Source: Novosphingobium sp. (GTDB taxonomy: Bacteria > Pseudomonadota > Alphaproteobacteria > Sphingomonadales > Sphingomonadaceae). From it: a stretch of 64,000 nucleotides of DNA. Positions 34,878 to 44,344 of the stretch are shown piece by piece. The stretch lies in assembly GCF_019748365.1 (NCBI RefSeq), contig NZ_JAIEPN010000058.1:1-64000 (forward strand), read 5' to 3'. Numbering within the stretch: the first letter of the stretch is position 1; the number at the start of each line of letters is the position of its first letter. The position numbers and the translations under genes are program-made. The notes under the pieces are model-generated. The model had not been told where the DNA came from, did no database searches, and saw nothing but the letters and a program-made list of their open reading frames with translations.

Positions 34878-36854
34878 ATGGATTTTCGCGCACGCGCGAT
34901 GCGGCTGGCTTTGGTGGCGACGGTGATTGTGCCGGGCTGGGCACTGGCTGCCCCTCCTGCCGATCCCGCGCTCGCGCCCAAGCCTGCCAGTGCGGCGACC
35001 GTGGCGGCGCAGCAGGCCGTGGCCGCAAAACTGCCGCAGGACGACGGGCGCGATGCCGCCTTTGCCGCGCAAGGCTATGTGGCGAGCGCCGCCGATCCCG
35101 TCATCCGTGATGCGGCGGGCAAGGCGGTGTGGAACATGGCCGCCTACGACTGGGTGCAGGGCCCCGCGCCCGCCAGCGTGAACCCTTCGCTCTGGCGCGA
35201 GGTGGGGCTGCTGAAGAAGCACGGCCTCTACGCGGTGGCGGACGGTGTGTGGCAGGTGCGCGGGTTCGACGTTTCGAACATGACCGTGATCCGCGGGGCA
35301 ACCGGCTGGGTGCTGGTCGATCCGCTGACGACGAAGGAGACGGCGGCGGCGGCGCTGGCGCTGGTCAACGCCCAATTGGGCGCGCGGCCGGTTTCGGCGG
35401 TGATCTACAGCCACAGCCATGCCGACCACTTCGGCGGCGTGCGCGGGGTGATTGCCGAGGCGGACGTGACCGCAGGCAAGGTGCAGGTGATCGCGCCGGC
35501 GCATTTCATCGAGGAAGCGGCGAGCGAGAACATCCTTGCGGGCTCCGCGATGGGCCGGCGTGCGCAGTATCAGTTCGGTGGCGGCCTTGCGCCGGGTGCC
35601 GAGGGGCAGATGGGCAGCGGCATCGGGCTTGGCGTTTCATCGGGCACCATCACGCTGATCGCGCCCACCGATACCGTGAGCAAGACAGGCGAGACCCGGG
35701 TGATCGACGGCGTGCCGATGGAGTTCCAGATCGTATCGGGCAGCGAGGCGCCGAGCGAGCTCAACGTCTATCTGCCGGGGCAGAAGGTGCTGCTTTCGGC
35801 GGAGATGAGCACCTGTTCGCTGCACAATATCCTCACCCCGCGCGGGGCCAAGGTGCGCGATACGCGGGCCTGGGCGGGCTATCTCGACGAGGCGCTGCGG
35901 ATCTACGGCGGGCGGAGCGATGCAGTGATCTCCAGCCATTGCTGGCCGCGCTTCGGGCAGGCGGAAGTGAGCCGGATGCTGGCGAGCCAGCGCGACAACT
36001 ACCGCGTGTTGCACGATCAGACGCTGCGCCTGATGAACAAGGGTGAGACCCCGGCGGAGATCGCCGAGCAATTGGTGCAGCCCGCCGCGATTGCCGCCGA
36101 CTGGTTCAACCATGGCTATTACGGAACCTACAGCCACAACGCGAAGGCGGTCTATCAGTTCTACCTTGGCTGGTACGATGCGGTTCCTGCGAACCTCAAT
36201 CCGTGGCCGGCGGTGGAGCATGCCAAGCGGCTGGTAGGCGCGATTGGCGGCCCGGCCAAAGTGCTGGCGCAGGCCAAAGCGGCAATGAAGGCGGGCGATT
36301 ACCGCTGGTCGTCCGAGCTTCTGAGTGCAGCGGTCTTCGCCGATCCTGCGAACAAGGCGGCGCGGGCACTGCTGGCGGACAGCTATGAGCAGCAGGGCTA
36401 TCAAGCGGAGAGCGCCATCTGGCGCAACCAGTTCCTCGCCGCCGCGAGCGAGCTCAGGAACGGGCGGAAATCCTCCGCCACATCGAGCCAGAGCCAGGAC
36501 ATGATCGCGGCGGTGCCGACGCAGCTCCTGCTCGATTCGGTGGCGACGCGGCTTGATCCGGCGAAGCTGGCGGGGCGGCGCATGGCGATCAACCTCGTGA
36601 TGCCCGAGCGCAAGGAGACGGCGGGCATCGAGTTGACGGGCACCGCCATGCTGGCGCGGATGGAGCAAGCGCCCGGCGCAGCGGCAACGCTGACGGCCCC
36701 GCGCCGCCTGCTGCTGGGGCTGCTGTTCCTGAAACTGCCGCTGGCGCAGCTGGAAGCGGCGGGCCTCAAGGTCGAAGGCGACCGCGCGGCGATGGAAGCG
36801 TGGCTGGCGGCGCTCGATCCGATGCCGGGGGCGTTCAACATCGCCGAGCCGTGA
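34878..36854 (+). CDS. Secreted alkyl sulfatase of the SdsA/BDS1 type
   Basis: A 658-residue metallo-beta-lactamase-fold enzyme that cleaves alkyl sulfate esters such as SDS to alcohol and sulfate. Signal peptide 1-24 (ending GWALA); the binuclear zinc motif SHSHADHFGG near 178-187; family blocks LNVYLPGQKVLLSAEMS, SSHCWPRFG and GYYGTYSHNAKAVYQFYLGWYD; a helical dimerisation domain (about 430-530); and a C-terminal SCP2-like domain that binds the alkyl chain. The start ATG 34878 has a strong AGGAGG eight bases upstream; earlier in-frame codons are not family-like. It is convergent with the small membrane gene at 36861 with a 6-bp gap. Confidence 0.93.
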   Translation: MDFRARAMRLALVATVIVPGWALAAPPADPALAPKPASAATVAAQQAVAAKLPQDDGRDAAFAAQGYVASAADPVIRDAAGKAVWNMAAYDWVQGPAPASVNPSLWREVGLLKKHGLYAVADGVWQVRGFDVSNMTVIRGATGWVLVDPLTTKETAAAALALVNAQLGARPVSAVIYSHSHADHFGGVRGVIAEADVTAGKVQVIAPAHFIEEAASENILAGSAMGRRAQYQFGGGLAPGAEGQMGSGIGLGVSSGTITLIAPTDTVSKTGETRVIDGVPMEFQIVSGSEAPSELNVYLPGQKVLLSAEMSTCSLHNILTPRGAKVRDTRAWAGYLDEALRIYGGRSDAVISSHCWPRFGQAEVSRMLASQRDNYRVLHDQTLRLMNKGETPAEIAEQLVQPAAIAADWFNHGYYGTYSHNAKAVYQFYLGWYDAVPANLNPWPAVEHAKRLVGAIGGPAKVLAQAKAAMKAGDYRWSSELLSAAVFADPANKAARALLADSYEQQGYQAESAIWRNQFLAAASELRNGRKSSATSSQSQDMIAAVPTQLLLDSVATRLDPAKLAGRRMAINLVMPERKETAGIELTGTAMLARMEQAPGAAATLTAPRRLLLGLLFLKLPLAQLEAAGLKVEGDRAAMEAWLAALDPMPGAFNIAEP

Positions 36855-36860
36855 GGGGAA

Positions 36861-37355
36861 TCAGACCATCTTGTCGATGAGGATGGCTGCCCACACCGCC
36901 AGCGTCAGCGCGCCGCCGGCGATCGTCCAGCGGATGGCGAGGCGCAGGTGGCGGGCTTGCGCGTCGATCGAGTGGACAAAGCTGGCGAACAGGCGCTGGC
37001 GCAGCGCGGCATCGCCTTCGAGGCCCTCGGCGTCGAATTCCTCGCCCAGCAGCATGGCTCTGAGCGCGAGCGCGCAGGAGACGACGAGCGGCGCGATGCC
37101 GATCAGGCTGGCGAGCACCAGCAGCGGCTGGGTGGCGGCATCAACCGAAAGCGGCGCGCCGGGGCTGGCCGAGATCGGGTGCGTGCCAATGGTGATCATC
37201 AGCGCGTTGAAGCCGAGCATGGCGCCAAGCCGCACCGAAAGATCGAGATCGCGGTTCTCGAGGAATTCGAGATCGGCGATGAAGCCCGGATCGGGCGGCT
37301 CGCCGCGCATCTCGCGAAAGGCGCGCAGGCGCGAGCGGAAGGACGTGGGGAGCAT
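36861..37355 (-). CDS. Unrecognised three-helix membrane protein
   Basis: A 164-residue protein, not recognised. A cytosolic N-terminus (SRLRAFREMRGEPPDPGFIADLEFLENRDLDLSVRL) leads to three hydrophobic stretches: LGAMLGFNALMITIGTHP, LLVLASLIGIAPLVVSCALALRAML and IRWTIAGGALTLAVWAAILI, with an acidic loop between helices 2 and 3. Start ATG 37353-37355; the longer frame upstream runs into the divergent neighbour. It is divergent from a TonB-type receptor gene and convergent with the alkyl sulfatase. Confidence 0.7.
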   Translation of the reverse strand: MLPTSFRSRLRAFREMRGEPPDPGFIADLEFLENRDLDLSVRLGAMLGFNALMITIGTHPISASPGAPLSVDAATQPLLVLASLIGIAPLVVSCALALRAMLLGEEFDAEGLEGDAALRQRLFASFVHSIDAQARHLRLAIRWTIAGGALTLAVWAAILIDKMV

Positions 37356-37447
37356 GACGCGCAAGCCTACTGTGATCGGGCGGAGGTGCAAGGCCTGACC
37401 GGCCGGGGCGATTGACGCCGCTTTCGCGCCATGCGAGCCTTGTTGCG

Positions 37448-39439
37448 ATGCAGCATGCAGTCCGCTTCTGGCCCGCCTGTGCGATGGCTCTTGCCGTGAC
37501 TGCGGGCGGTACCTCGGCCCATGCGCAAGCCGTGCCGCCGCTGCCGGGGCGTGTCGATATCGAGGCGCAAGGCACCGCGGCGACGGGCGCACGTGCTGCG
37601 GAGAATGCCGTGCGCAGCGCCGTCGATGCCTTTGGCACCACCGTCGGGCGCGAAACGATCGGGCTCTACAACCCGGAGAGCGCACGCGGGTTTTCGCCCA
37701 CGGCAGCGGGCAATGTGCGGATCGAGGGGCTCTATTTCGATCAGGTGTGGGAACTGGGCGCGCGATTGCAGCGTACCACGCAGATCCGCGTCGGGCTCTC
37801 GGCGCTGGGGAGCCCGTTTCCCGCGCCGACCGGCATTGTCGACTATGCCTTCCGCACCCCCGGCGACGAGACGGCCCTGAGCCTGCTGGGCGAGATCAAC
37901 CAGTGGGGCAACAATTCGCTGGAGATCGACGCCAACCTGCCGGTGCAGGAGGGGCTGAACCTTGGGCTCGGCGGGGCGATCTACAATGACCGCAACTTCA
38001 ACGGGACGCGGGCGCAGTTTCTCGAACTCTCGGCGGCGCTGCTCTGGCAGATCACGCCGGAAGCGGACCTGGTGCCCTTTGCAACGCATGCGGAAGGTTT
38101 CGAGATCAAGGGGCCGCTCTTTCTGCCTGCAGGCGAGGGGTTGCCGCCGCGCCTGCCGCGCCGCTTCCTCAAGGGGCCGGACTGGGCGCGCTATCGTGGA
38201 TCGGCAACCAATGCCGGGCTGATCGCGACATGGCGGATCGCCGCCGGCTGGGAGCTCAAGGGCGGGGTGTTCCATTCGCGTTTCGATGACCGGCGCGGCT
38301 TCACCAATCTGATCGTTGATCTGGCAGCGGATGGCACGGGTACGCAGATCGTGATCGCGGACCCCCCGCTCACGTTCGCATCGACCAGCGGCGAACTGCG
38401 CCTCACGCGCACGATCGCCGATGGCCCGCGCGTGCACCGCCTCCACGCCAGCGTGCGGGCGAGAGCGGGCAACCGGCGCTTCGGCGGATCGGACGTGATC
38501 GACCTCGGGCCCACCAGCGTCTTCTCGCCGACGACCGCCCCTCGCCCGGCGTTTGCCTTTTCTGCCCAACAGCGCGACCGGGTGCGCCAATGGACGGTGG
38601 GGCTGGCCTATGAAGGGCGCTGGCAAGGCGTGGGCGAGCTGAGCCTTGGCGTCCAGAAGACGCAGTACCGCAAGCGCATCGGCCTGCCGGGAGAGCCGCC
38701 GGTGGCGACTTTCGCCGCGCCGATCCTGTTCAACGTGACGCTGGCTGCCGAAATCACGCCGCGCCTCACCGCTTATGGCGGCTATGTGACCGGGCTGGAG
38801 GAAAGCGGTATCGCGCCCGAGAACGCGGCGAACCGCAACGAGGCGCTGCCCGCGATCCGCACCAGCCAGCGGGATGCGGGGCTGAGCTATGCGCTGACCG
38901 ACGAGATCAAGCTGGTGGCGGGCGTGTTCGACGTGCGCAAGCCCTACTTCAATCTGGGCGCCAATGGCCGCTTCGATGCGCTGGGCGACGTGATCAACCA
39001 GGGCGCGGAAGTCTCGATCGCCGGACCCCTTACCGAGCGGCTCAGCGTGGTGGCGGGCGCGGTGCTGCTGCGCCCCCGCGTGCGCGGCGAGGATGTGGCC
39101 AGCGGGCAAGTCGGGCCGCGCCCGGTGGGTGCGATCACGCGCAGACTTGAGCTCAATGCCGACTGGCGGCCACCATGGCTGGAGGGCCTTTCGCTCGATG
39201 TCAGCGCCTCGCACCGCAGCGCTGAGACGGCAACCGTAAGCAACCTGACCGCGATCCCGCCGCGCACCATGATCGATCTGGGCGGGCGCTATCAGTTTGC
39301 ACTGGCCGGCAAGGCCGCAACGCTGCGGCTGCAGATCGAGAATCTGACGGACCTGCAGGGGTTCAGGCTCGAAGGCGCGGGTGCCTTTGACCTGATCGCC
39401 GGGCGGCGCCTTGGCGGGTATCTGACCGTCGATTTCTAG
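37448..39439 (+). CDS. Atypical TonB-dependent receptor-like outer membrane protein
   Basis: A 663-residue outer-membrane barrel protein related to TonB-dependent receptors. Signal peptide 1-26 (ending GGTSAHAQ); a plug-like region (RSAVDAFGTTVGRETIGLYN, SARGFSPTAAGNVRIEGLYFDQ); then barrel strands ending GRRLGGYLTVDF. The first part lacks a clear TonB box and the usual GPSGVLYG plug element, so it may be a divergent subfamily. ATG 37448 gives the signal peptide; a TTG 12 codons upstream is less likely. The stop is the first CTAG of an 8-bp tandem repeat shared with the convergent ligase gene. Substrate unknown. Confidence 0.8.
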   Translation: MQHAVRFWPACAMALAVTAGGTSAHAQAVPPLPGRVDIEAQGTAATGARAAENAVRSAVDAFGTTVGRETIGLYNPESARGFSPTAAGNVRIEGLYFDQVWELGARLQRTTQIRVGLSALGSPFPAPTGIVDYAFRTPGDETALSLLGEINQWGNNSLEIDANLPVQEGLNLGLGGAIYNDRNFNGTRAQFLELSAALLWQITPEADLVPFATHAEGFEIKGPLFLPAGEGLPPRLPRRFLKGPDWARYRGSATNAGLIATWRIAAGWELKGGVFHSRFDDRRGFTNLIVDLAADGTGTQIVIADPPLTFASTSGELRLTRTIADGPRVHRLHASVRARAGNRRFGGSDVIDLGPTSVFSPTTAPRPAFAFSAQQRDRVRQWTVGLAYEGRWQGVGELSLGVQKTQYRKRIGLPGEPPVATFAAPILFNVTLAAEITPRLTAYGGYVTGLEESGIAPENAANRNEALPAIRTSQRDAGLSYALTDEIKLVAGVFDVRKPYFNLGANGRFDALGDVINQGAEVSIAGPLTERLSVVAGAVLLRPRVRGEDVASGQVGPRPVGAITRRLELNADWRPPWLEGLSLDVSASHRSAETATVSNLTAIPPRTMIDLGGRYQFALAGKAATLRLQIENLTDLQGFRLEGAGAFDLIAGRRLGGYLTVDF

Positions 39440-39463
39440 CCTTCTAGCCCCCTAGCCTTCTAG
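39436..39463. repeat. Four-copy 8-bp CTAGCCYY tandem repeat across two stop codons
   Basis: CTAG occurs at 39436, 39444, 39452 and 39460, an exact 8-bp period with unit CTAGCC plus TT or CC. The first TAG ends the TonB-type receptor gene and the last CTA, read on the other strand, ends the acyl-CoA ligase gene. Because 8 is not a multiple of 3 and CTAG is self-complementary, stops fall in all six frames. CTAG is usually rare in high-GC bacterial DNA. Confidence 0.85.
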
Positions 39464-41301
39464 CCCTTGTACAGCGCGTCCAGCCTCGCCCCGTAGCGCG
39501 CCTTGATCTTGTGGCGGCGGATCTTCATCGAGGGGGTCATTTCCTCGTTGTCGATGGTGAAGGGCTCGTCCGCGAGCGCGATCTGGCGGACCTTTTCGAT
39601 GACCGAGAGGTCCTTGTTCACCCGGTCGACCGCTGCGCGGAGCGCGGTGCGGAAGGCGGGCAGGTCCGAAAGCGCGGCCATGTCGTACTTCTCGCCCTCG
39701 GCACGGGCCCATTCCATCGCCCATTCGGCATCGGGGACGATGAGGCCGACGATGTAGGGCCGCTTGTCGCCCGAGACCATCGCCTGCCCGATCTCCGGCT
39801 GCAGCGTGAGCATGCCCTCGATCCGCTGCGGTGAGACGTTGTCGCCCTTGTCGTTGACGATCATGTCCTTCTTGCGGTCGGTGATCCTGATCCGGCCCTT
39901 GTCATCGAAGTGGCCGATATCGCCGGTGTGGAGCCAGCCCGCCTGCGGCCCGTCCTGCGGGATCGCGCGAAGCGTTTCGGCGTCATTGCGCCAATAGCCG
40001 TGCATGACGAGTTCGCCGCGCACGAGGATCTCGCCATCCTCGGCGATCTTGACCTCCACGCCGCGCAAGGGAGGGCCGACGGTGTCCATCGCGAGGCCCA
40101 CCCTGGGCCGGTTGCAGCTGATCACCGGGCCGGCTTCGGTCTGGCCATAGCCCTGCAGCATGGTGAGCCCCATCGCATCGAAGAACAGGCCGACGTCGGG
40201 ATTGAGCGGTGCACCGCCCGAGACGAGGGCCTTGAGGCGTCCGCCGAAGCGCTGGCGGATCTTGGGGCGCAAGGTGCGTTCGATGAAGAAATCCATCGGT
40301 GCATCGATGATCCGGCGCAGGATGCTTGCCCCCTCTGCCTTGCGTGCGCCGATCGCGAGCGCCCGGGCCATCAGGTAGTTGGGCAGTTTGCCCTGCTTTT
40401 CGACCTGCTTCATGATGCGCGCGCGCAGCACCTCGAACAGGCGCGGCACGACGACCATGAGCGTGGGCCGCGTCTCCTCGATATTGCTGGCGAGCTTTTC
40501 GAGCCCTTCCGCATAATAGATCTGCGCGCCGAGACCGATGGGCAGGAACTGGCCGCCGGAATGCTCGTAGGCATGGCTGAGCGGCAGGAAGGAAAGGAAC
40601 ACCTCGGTCTCGCGGCCGGTGGTGTCCCAGCCCAGATCCTCGGCGACGACGGCGCCCGCGCCATCGACATTGCACAGGATCGCGCCGTGGTGCTGGCACA
40701 CGCCGCGCGGGGCGCCGCCGGTGCCGCTGGTGTAGATGATGCAGGCGGTTTCATGACGGCCGATCGCGGCGACACGCGCGGCGACCGAAAGGCGCGCAGG
40801 CACGGCATCGCCGCTGGTGAGCGCGGACCAATCATGGAAGCCGATGCGTTCGGACTGCATGCGGCGCAGCGGTTCCATGCCGATGATATGCGCCACCGGC
40901 GCCGCGCTGAGGCAGGCGGTGAGCAGCGGCTGGGCGAGCTTCGCATTGGAGACGATGACCGCGCGGGCGCCCGAATTCTCCAGCACGTGGAGATGGTCGC
41001 GCACGGTGTTGGTGACATAGGCAGGCACGGTAACCAGCCCTGCGGCCATGATCGCGAGGTCGGCGATGCACCATTCGGGCCGGTTTTCCGAGACGAGCAC
41101 CACCCGGTCGCCCGCATCGAGCCCGAGGCTGCGCAGCGATTCGGCGAGGAGGCAGACCTGATCCGCCGCCTCGCGCCAGCTCAGCGATTGCCAGCTGCCG
41201 CCGCGCTTGGCCCAGAGGAACGGACGATCCCCGAAGAACTCCGCCCGATCGAGGAACATGGCGACGAGATTGGGATAGGACGCGAAATCGGAAAGCTGCA
41301 C
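39460..41301 (-). CDS. Long-chain fatty-acid-CoA ligase family protein
   Basis: A 613-residue AMP-forming synthetase that activates a carboxylic acid, probably a long-chain fatty acid, to its CoA ester. The AMP-binding motif IIYTSGTGGAPRGV, the LPLSHAYEH motif, GYGQTEAGPVI, the TGDIGHFDDKGRIRITDRKKD hinge and a C-terminal catalytic Lys region (NEEMTPSMKIRRHKI) are all present. The FAA1-like length and FFGDRPFLWAK start fit the long-chain group; chain length is not determined. Start ATG 41299-41301. It is followed by the shared CTAG repeat and preceded by ggt 106 bp upstream. Confidence 0.9.
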   Translation of the reverse strand: MQLSDFASYPNLVAMFLDRAEFFGDRPFLWAKRGGSWQSLSWREAADQVCLLAESLRSLGLDAGDRVVLVSENRPEWCIADLAIMAAGLVTVPAYVTNTVRDHLHVLENSGARAVIVSNAKLAQPLLTACLSAAPVAHIIGMEPLRRMQSERIGFHDWSALTSGDAVPARLSVAARVAAIGRHETACIIYTSGTGGAPRGVCQHHGAILCNVDGAGAVVAEDLGWDTTGRETEVFLSFLPLSHAYEHSGGQFLPIGLGAQIYYAEGLEKLASNIEETRPTLMVVVPRLFEVLRARIMKQVEKQGKLPNYLMARALAIGARKAEGASILRRIIDAPMDFFIERTLRPKIRQRFGGRLKALVSGGAPLNPDVGLFFDAMGLTMLQGYGQTEAGPVISCNRPRVGLAMDTVGPPLRGVEVKIAEDGEILVRGELVMHGYWRNDAETLRAIPQDGPQAGWLHTGDIGHFDDKGRIRITDRKKDMIVNDKGDNVSPQRIEGMLTLQPEIGQAMVSGDKRPYIVGLIVPDAEWAMEWARAEGEKYDMAALSDLPAFRTALRAAVDRVNKDLSVIEKVRQIALADEPFTIDNEEMTPSMKIRRHKIKARYGARLDALYKG

Positions 41302-41407
41302 GGTATGACGATCCCCTGCCCGGTGTGCCCGCGCTGGCGGGTCACGTGTTTGGCCGGGAAACTAGGAGTGCCGTAGCGGAAGGGCAAGGCGGCCTGTGGA
41401 AAGTGCC

Positions 41408-43171
41408 TCAGGGGGAAACGCTGGCGCCCTCGCTGCGGGGATCGGCGGCGCCCACCCAGTGGTACTTGCCGTTCTCGCCCGGCACCCATTCGATGGCATT
41501 GGCCTTGAGGCGCATCGGCACCGCAACGACCCTGGCATGGCCGAGCGACTGGAGCGCCGGGACCATGGCGGCCAGCGGCGTGCCGGCCTCTACGGCCAGG
41601 GTGCCTCCGGGTGCGGGCATGACGATCCCCTGCGCGATGGCCTCGCGTGCGGGCAGGTTCCAGTCGAGCGTGCCGATGATTACGCGGATCACTTGCGGCG
41701 GGATGGTATAGCCGCCCGCTGCACCCACGATCAGGCGCAGATGGCCATCCGGGCCATAGACCACAACCGGGCTCATCGAACTGCGCGGGCGCTTTCCGGC
41801 CTCCACCCTGTTGGCAGTGGTCTTGCCGTTGCGGGTGGGGTCGAGATTGAAATCGGTGAGCTCGTTGTTGAGGAAGTATCCGCCGACCACGAGGCCCGAA
41901 CCGAACGCGCTTTCGATGGTGGAGGTATAGCTCGCGGCATTGCCCCAGCGGTCGACCGCGGCGAAATGAGTCGTGCCGTGCTCGTGGATGGGAGCGGCCA
42001 TGGCGAGGCTGTCGCGGGCGCCGGCGGGCATGCCGGGAGCAGCATTGTTGATCGCGGCCTTGTCCGAGATCAGCGCCGAGCGGGCGGCGAAATAGGCGGG
42101 ATCGATCAGCCCGGCGGTCGGCACGGGGGCGTAATCGGGATCGGCGAGCCAGGTGTCGCGGTCGGCAAAGGCGAGCCGCTCGGCCTCGGCAATGAGGTGC
42201 CACGCAGTGGGGGAGGCGCCGCCCAACGCCTTGAGGTCGAAGCGTTCGAGCATGCCCAGCGTCTGCAGCACGGTCACGCCGCCGGCCGAGGGCGGGCCCA
42301 TGCTGCACACCCGCCACACGCGGTAGCGGCCGCAGACCGGATCGCGGGGCTTGGCCTTGTAGCCAGCGAGATCGGCGGTGGACATCGGCGCGGGATTGCG
42401 CGGGGCCGTGCCGACCTTGACGGCAATCGCCTTGGCGTTGTCGCCCAGATAGAAGCTGTCGGCGCCGAGCGCGGCGATCTTCTCGAAGGTTGCGGCAAGC
42501 GCCGGGTTGCGGACCACGGTGCCGACCGGAAGCGGTGCGCCATCGGCTCCGAAGAACAGCGCGCGGCCGGCGGGATCGAGACCCGCGATGCCGGAGGCGA
42601 AAGAGAGCGTGCTGGCAAGGCGCGGGGTGATGGCGAAGCCGTCGCCCGCCAGCCGGATCGCCGGGCCGAACAGCACGCGCCACGGCAGCTTGCCCTTGCG
42701 CGCATGGACCAGCGCGGCGAGGCGCAGGTTGCCCGGTACACCCACGCTGCGTCCGCCGGGTACGGCATCGCCATGATCGAGCACTTTGCCATCGACCTTG
42801 AACCAGTCGGGCGTCGCGGCGGCAGGCGCCATCTCGCGCCCGTCATAGCTTTCGACCTTGCCCGAGGCATCGGCCGTGACAAGGAACCCGCCGCCGCCGA
42901 TGCCCGAGCTTTGCGGCTCGACCACGGTGAGCGCGAGCATCGTGGCGATGGCGGCATCGGTGGCCGATCCGCCAAGGCGCAGCATTTCCGCACCGGCCGC
43001 AGCGGCCCGCGGATCGGCAGCGGTGACGACGCCTGTTTCGTCGGCAGCAAGCGGCGGCGCGCCTTGTGCGCGTGCGGTGGTGGGCCGGGCGGCGTTGGGC
43101 AGCGGCGCGCAAGCCTGTGCGAGAACGAGGAGCGCAGCAGGCGCGAGCGAGCGGACAAAGCGGAAAGCCAT
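41408..43171 (-). CDS. ggt: Gamma-glutamyltransferase, probable lipoprotein
   Basis: GGT cleaves glutathione and transfers gamma-glutamyl groups in the periplasm. The 587-residue precursor has the N-terminal block GGSATDAAIATMLALTVVEPQSSGIGGGGF, the autoprocessing and catalytic Thr in EHGTTHFAAVDRWGN, and the late SSMSPVVVYGPDG and GAAGGYTIPPQV motifs of both subunits. The signal sequence ends LVLAQAC, a lipobox with Cys21, so this enzyme is probably membrane-anchored, which is not the case for all homologues. It is 9 bp downstream of pyrD on the same strand. Confidence 0.93.
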   Translation of the reverse strand: MAFRFVRSLAPAALLVLAQACAPLPNAARPTTARAQGAPPLAADETGVVTAADPRAAAAGAEMLRLGGSATDAAIATMLALTVVEPQSSGIGGGGFLVTADASGKVESYDGREMAPAAATPDWFKVDGKVLDHGDAVPGGRSVGVPGNLRLAALVHARKGKLPWRVLFGPAIRLAGDGFAITPRLASTLSFASGIAGLDPAGRALFFGADGAPLPVGTVVRNPALAATFEKIAALGADSFYLGDNAKAIAVKVGTAPRNPAPMSTADLAGYKAKPRDPVCGRYRVWRVCSMGPPSAGGVTVLQTLGMLERFDLKALGGASPTAWHLIAEAERLAFADRDTWLADPDYAPVPTAGLIDPAYFAARSALISDKAAINNAAPGMPAGARDSLAMAAPIHEHGTTHFAAVDRWGNAASYTSTIESAFGSGLVVGGYFLNNELTDFNLDPTRNGKTTANRVEAGKRPRSSMSPVVVYGPDGHLRLIVGAAGGYTIPPQVIRVIIGTLDWNLPAREAIAQGIVMPAPGGTLAVEAGTPLAAMVPALQSLGHARVVAVPMRLKANAIEWVPGENGKYHWVGAADPRSEGASVSP

Positions 43172-43180
43172 GGCGCAGCG

Positions 43181-44212
43181 TTATTCGCTGCCGACCGCCT
43201 CGGCAATGCTGCTCATGCCCGCGTCGCGCACGCGCCTGGCCAAGCCATCGACGATGCGCTGCACGAGGCCGGGGCCTTCATAGACGAGCGCGCTGTAGAG
43301 CTGGATCAGGCTGGCACCAGCGCGGATGCGGGCCCAGGCATCGTCCGCGCTGGCGATGCCGCCGACGCCGATCAGCGGGACAAGGCCGCCGGTGGCCGCA
43401 CGGAAATCCCGCAGCACCTGCAGCGCCAGCGGGCGCAGCGGTTCGCCCGAGAGACCGCCGGTCTCCTTTGCCAGCGGCGAGCCGAGCGACGGGCGGGTGA
43501 TCGTGGTGTTGCTCACGATCAGCGCATCGAGCCGCTTTTCGATGGCGATCCTGCAGATGGCATCAATATCGGCGCCGGTGAGATCGGGGGCGAGCTTGAG
43601 AAACAGCCTGGTCGGCAAGGTGCCGCGCGCCTCGATCACCGCATCGAGCAGATCGGCGAGCGCGGCGGGATCCTGCAGCGCGCGCAGGCCCGGGGTGTTG
43701 GGCGAGCTGATGTTGACGGTGAGGTAGCTGGCGAGCGGCGCCATGATCCGGGTCATCGCCGCGTAATCGGCGATGCGGTCTGCCGAATCCTTGTTGGCAC
43801 CGATATTCGCGCCGACCACACCGGGGCGGTGCCTGCGCGCATTGAGCCGGGCGGCGACCACTTGCGCACCGGCGTTGTTGAAGCCCATGCGGTTGATGAC
43901 CGCGTTGTCCTCGACAAGGCGGAAGAGGCGTGGGCGAGGATTGCCTTCCTGCGGGCGCGGGGTGACGGTGCCCGCCTCGACAAAGCCGAAGCCGAGGCCA
44001 AGCAAGGCGTCCGGCACTTCGCCGTTCTTGTCGAAGCCTGCCGCGATGCCCACCGGATTGGGGAACACCAGACCCGCGACTCGCTGAACCAGCAGCGGTT
44101 GCGGCGCGATGCGGCCGCTACGCGGCGCAGCGGCGAGGGCGGCGATCGTGAGGCGGTGGGCAGTCTCGGCGGGAATGCGGAACAGCAGGGGACGGCAAAT
44201 CGAATAGAGCAT
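43181..44212 (-). CDS. pyrD: Dihydroorotate dehydrogenase (quinone), class 2
   Basis: PyrD oxidises dihydroorotate to orotate in pyrimidine synthesis, passing electrons to quinone at the inner membrane. The 343-residue product has the class 2 N-terminal helix (LYSICRPLLFRIPAETAHRLTI), FMN-binding VGIAAGFDKNGE, GFGFVEAGTVTPRPQEGNPRPR, the catalytic Ser region TVNISSPNTPGLR and the C-terminal PLIGVGGIASADDAWARIRAGAS. Start ATG 44210-44212. It is the first gene of a leftward unit with ggt. The 420-bp region upstream contains a rightward small-RNA candidate. Confidence 0.96.
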   Translation of the reverse strand: MLYSICRPLLFRIPAETAHRLTIAALAAAPRSGRIAPQPLLVQRVAGLVFPNPVGIAAGFDKNGEVPDALLGLGFGFVEAGTVTPRPQEGNPRPRLFRLVEDNAVINRMGFNNAGAQVVAARLNARRHRPGVVGANIGANKDSADRIADYAAMTRIMAPLASYLTVNISSPNTPGLRALQDPAALADLLDAVIEARGTLPTRLFLKLAPDLTGADIDAICRIAIEKRLDALIVSNTTITRPSLGSPLAKETGGLSGEPLRPLALQVLRDFRAATGGLVPLIGVGGIASADDAWARIRAGASLIQLYSALVYEGPGLVQRIVDGLARRVRDAGMSSIAEAVGSE

Positions 44213-44306
44213 GCTTGAGCGTTTCCCTCCGGCCCGATGACGGGTGGCAGGTTCTATTGCCGCCCCGGGCATGCACGCCAAGCGGCAATTGCAACCAATT
44301 TGTCGG

Positions 44307-44321
44307 TTAACCGCCTGTTAA
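44307..44321. promoter_or_regulatory. Perfect CtrA full binding site TTAA-N7-TTAA
   Basis: TTAA at 44307-44310, seven bases (CCGCCTG), TTAA at 44318-44321, an exact match to the CtrA consensus. It lies 95 bp before the pyrD start on one side and 140-187 bp before a strong rightward terminator on the other. Two GAATC sites (GANTC, the CcrM methylation target) follow at 44367-44371 and 44405-44409. Confidence 0.65.
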
Positions 44322-44344
44322 GCATTGAATTCACTTCGCTGTTG

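Noticed and set aside
41181..42683. A 500-codon minus-strand frame overlapping ggt and the ligase gene
   Set aside because: Out-of-frame reading of ggt; the ggt frame carries all catalytic motifs.
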